A stretch of 64,000 nt of DNA from Chryseobacterium defluvii. Its GTDB lineage: Bacteria > Bacteroidota > Bacteroidia > Flavobacteriales > Weeksellaceae. Where the stretch lies: assembly GCF_014204415.1 (NCBI RefSeq), contig NZ_JACHLE010000003.1, positions 124,001 through 188,000 of the forward strand. Direction: 5' to 3'. Of the stretch, positions 62,801-64,000 are shown in pieces; within the stretch, counting starts at the first letter, position 1; every line of letters starts with the position of its first letter. A program made the position numbers and the translations under genes. Under the pieces are notes generated by a model. The model ran no database searches and was not told where the DNA came from. It worked only from the letters and a program-made list of their open reading frames with translations.

Positions 62801-63965
62801 GGACCGTATTACTCAAAACGGTCTGCTGCAACAATTGGTCGTTCTGTTCTATGGTCTGAAAAATTTCTGCAAAAGTAGAAACTCCCTGCAATGCGGTTGC
62901 TGCATCAGAAGCTCCAAACACTCTGCTTAAGGTAGCCCCATTTTCCTGTCCTAAATTTGCTGACAATTCTTCGGACTGAATCTCCGGACGATAATCAAAT
63001 TTAAAGGATGGAACTTCAGGAACAGGAACATACCTTAAGTTAGATAATCCTTCTTTATTGTCGGCTGCAATATAGATCTCTTTCTGATATTCCTGCTCTT
63101 TTACTGCATTGTCATATTCTGCCAGTATGGGTCTTACTTCTTCCTGATATCTTTCATAAGCTTCTTTATAGGCCTGTTCATATTCTTTTTGGTAAGCTTT
63201 TTGCAGTTTTTCCAAAGCTGTTGTTAAATCCTGATTTTCCTTAAGATGGATGGTCGCTTCGGCAAACTTCATACTACTTTCTGCAAACACAGCACGTGAG
63301 GTATTATTTCCACCCGGAGAGTTTGAAGATGTCACAGCTTCTGCTTTGAACAGTTCTTTTGGAAGAACTACTTTGGCTTTTATGACATCGTTATATACCT
63401 CTTCATCCGATCCGTTATACTTCCTGAGAATGTGATCCAAATGCAAATACTGTATGAGTGTTTCTTTAGCATAGAAATCTTTTTGCATGACTACCTGATA
63501 GATCAGATTATCCCAAATTTTAGAATCCATAAGGATTGCCTGATGTTGTAGTGTTTTGTAATCGTTGATTTTAGCATCAAATTCTTCTTTTGTTGCTGAT
63601 GCTTTGTTTCTTGCAACCCAAACAGCCAACTCATAGAATGCCGGATCCAGTGTTTTTAAATAGTCTTCGGTTAGTATTGTTAATCCTGTAGGCTCTTCAC
63701 ATACCCCTCGTAAGGTTGCTCCAGCTTCTACCCTTTCATCAATGATGCCTTTTTGGGTCTGATAATCTCTGAAGATAAATCTTCTTTCTTTGTTTTTAGG
63801 GTCAGATAATTCAGCATTACGCATGGTGGCAAATCTGAATAAAGTTTGTGTTGAGTTGTTGGTTGTATTCATATTGTTTGTTGATTGATAGTTAATAATA
63901 CCTTCTCCAATGAAGGATTCCCCGATGGTGAATTCGGGAGTTGTTGATGTATTGTTTGTTGACAT
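59898..63965 (-). CDS. Large cytoplasmic protein of unknown function, first gene of the toxin operon
   Basis: 1355 aa, no signal peptide, start MSTNNTSTTPEFTIGESFIG. Residues ~240-300 are strongly helical and charged (TALEKLQKAYQKEYEQAYKE, coiled-coil). Around 535-545 is a PENPENPEN linker. At ~600-640 a Ser/Thr/Glu/Arg-rich stretch (RRLKRSESQTTRSTESEKEK) is followed by a Gly-rich, beta-type region (NATWGGGKLGAPSYGLSVGA). Then come long helices (RALDRIITKVKEERIDKILE) and an acidic C-terminal part. No enzyme motif was recognised. The size, modular plan and position before a toxin suggest a structural or carrier role, such as loading the toxin on a contractile or other injection system, but this is inference. 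Confidence 0.7.
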   Translation of the reverse strand: MSTNNTSTTPEFTIGESFIGEGIINYQSTNNMNTTNNSTQTLFRFATMRNAELSDPKNKERRFIFRDYQTQKGIIDERVEAGATLRGVCEEPTGLTILTEDYLKTLDPAFYELAVWVARNKASATKEEFDAKINDYKTLQHQAILMDSKIWDNLIYQVVMQKDFYAKETLIQYLHLDHILRKYNGSDEEVYNDVIKAKVVLPKELFKAEAVTSSNSPGGNNTSRAVFAESSMKFAEATIHLKENQDLTTALEKLQKAYQKEYEQAYKEAYERYQEEVRPILAEYDNAVKEQEYQKEIYIAADNKEGLSNLRYVPVPEVPSFKFDYRPEIQSEELSANLGQENGATLSRVFGASDAATALQGVSTFAEIFQTIEQNDQLLQQTVLSNTVLSPQVSTTVGGVVVPVSNSVNNNPVITFFARTVKQPWLAHSMIITTDINQPKHIVSGNYTLKAGGQQVANGSMAYTYGAPNVTTLFSGTENIPTADLDRYEIIVLEGEVTLNDGLVYIMQATLNVTANNTYKFEGPGTFTLKNKVTPVDPENPENPENPTVTTGVFIPSGFGMKNIGIADYRKVEQSTYCYVEGDVAHIENIMAREYKERATRRLKRSESQTTRSTESEKEKLTDTTSTERHEMQSEVAKILQESKDFAAQTGFNATWGGGKLGAPSYGLSVGANYATHNSKEESNRQAVTEAKDVTARALDRIITKVKEERIDKILEEYEENNKHGFDNTKGSNHVVGVYRWVDKVVKNQIYNYGKRMMFEFMIPEPSKIHKMGMQVMNTAENQLVKPIDPRESPAMQIKDWSALTDSTKLKYWLGHYNVEVDEKLESVVYVGKAINYSSTESKQASSKSDLIAIPEHYITESYVVKRATSFAGYNGWGNGDSLLVGGDNSASGFLQFVREVPISIATTNAHFFHATVSIKCVLQEEYKNGWLQKTFNKIMEAYEIELAKYEAALADAKAIGVQIKGSNPGFYRKIENTILRRNCISYMLDQNPNALLTFGKKRYYTNDNSSTEAFDNTDIKVNEELDKYAAFIKFMEQAFEWEIMSYYFYPYYWGERKSWADLYQFDDNDPTFRAFMQSGMARVIVIVRPGFEEAVRHFQATGQIWNGGEVPVIDDPLFLSIVDELRSPKATKEGEPWREKIPTSLTILQADSIGLKVEKALPCNCEPGVKFDDNLGEMCNSNFELNNNQIGQTSDKWIEITFSNLDNRLYYPTIGHMDTAQLFPRIYECMGNTITIDRNASWSATDSLIKLYEALADEISAIEGVEAYPTNEDGITFKINVSKIKTFTFIKPDRTEDSDTLKFTTDGETYLKMITPELGNSASGRILDKNGLSIPNAEYADKVPLSKFLVSSIS

Positions 63966-64000
63966 GATGATAATATTTGTGTTTGAAAATTTGCTTTGGC

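Noticed and set aside
1..64000. CRISPR array, tRNA or rRNA genes
   Set aside because: No regularly spaced repeats with unique spacers and no tRNA- or rRNA-like folds were recognised by eye; a dedicated search (for example tRNAscan-SE) would settle this.

Overview
The window comes from an AT-rich Bacteroidota chromosome. The SusC/SusD pair, MauE plus DUF6520-type proteins, TAnnTTTG promoter boxes, TPR-AraC and TPR-LuxR-like regulators and secreted proteins with an AQVGI-type start all point to the Chryseobacterium/Elizabethkingia group (Flavobacteriia). No rRNA, tRNA or CRISPR array was seen. Most of the window is accessory DNA: mobile-element cargo, decayed genes, IS/MITE sequences, terpene synthases and a polymorphic-toxin locus.

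Layout. 1-206: truncated Crp/Fnr regulator. 0.8-6.5 kb: cargo of an integrative or plasmid-like element, small unknown genes ending in an ArdC-like antirestriction protein. Three copies of a ~220-250 bp structured leader each stand just before a gene block. 6.6-9 kb: orphan small genes and a dead IS982-family element. 9.3-18.4 kb: two secreted paralogous proteins, a pair of small HTH proteins, a TPR sensor-regulator and small lipoproteins/exported proteins. 18.8 kb: a cysteine-rich peptide with a double-glycine leader. 19.6-23.8 kb: three tandem class I terpene synthases, a frameshifted isopentenyl-diphosphate isomerase and a C-terminal fragment of a further synthase. 24-33 kb: serine hydrolases (one dead), DUF418, DCC and DoxX-like membrane proteins, a ChaN-like protein and a two-component system. 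33-41 kb: secreted protein, AraC-type regulators, gene fragments and a 181-bp MITE with the same ends as the dead IS. 41.3-50 kb: MauE-like protein, DUF6520-like peptide, S9 peptidase, SusD and SusC.

51-64 kb is the most interesting part. On the minus strand, a 1355-aa protein of unknown function, a minimal nucleotidyltransferase and a 903-aa polymorphic toxin ending in a papain-fold (Tox-PL-like) domain form a tight operon. Behind it lies an array of cassettes: orphan toxin C-termini without start codons, sharing the linker of the full toxin, plus Imm35-type and a second family of immunity genes. Toxin parts survive as intact tips, 100-codon tails, 12-codon tails or short scars, while most immunity genes stay intact. 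Nearly every unit ends in its own hairpin terminator. The array reads as a record of past toxin replacements by recombination, with a palindromic operator and an XRE regulator at its far end.
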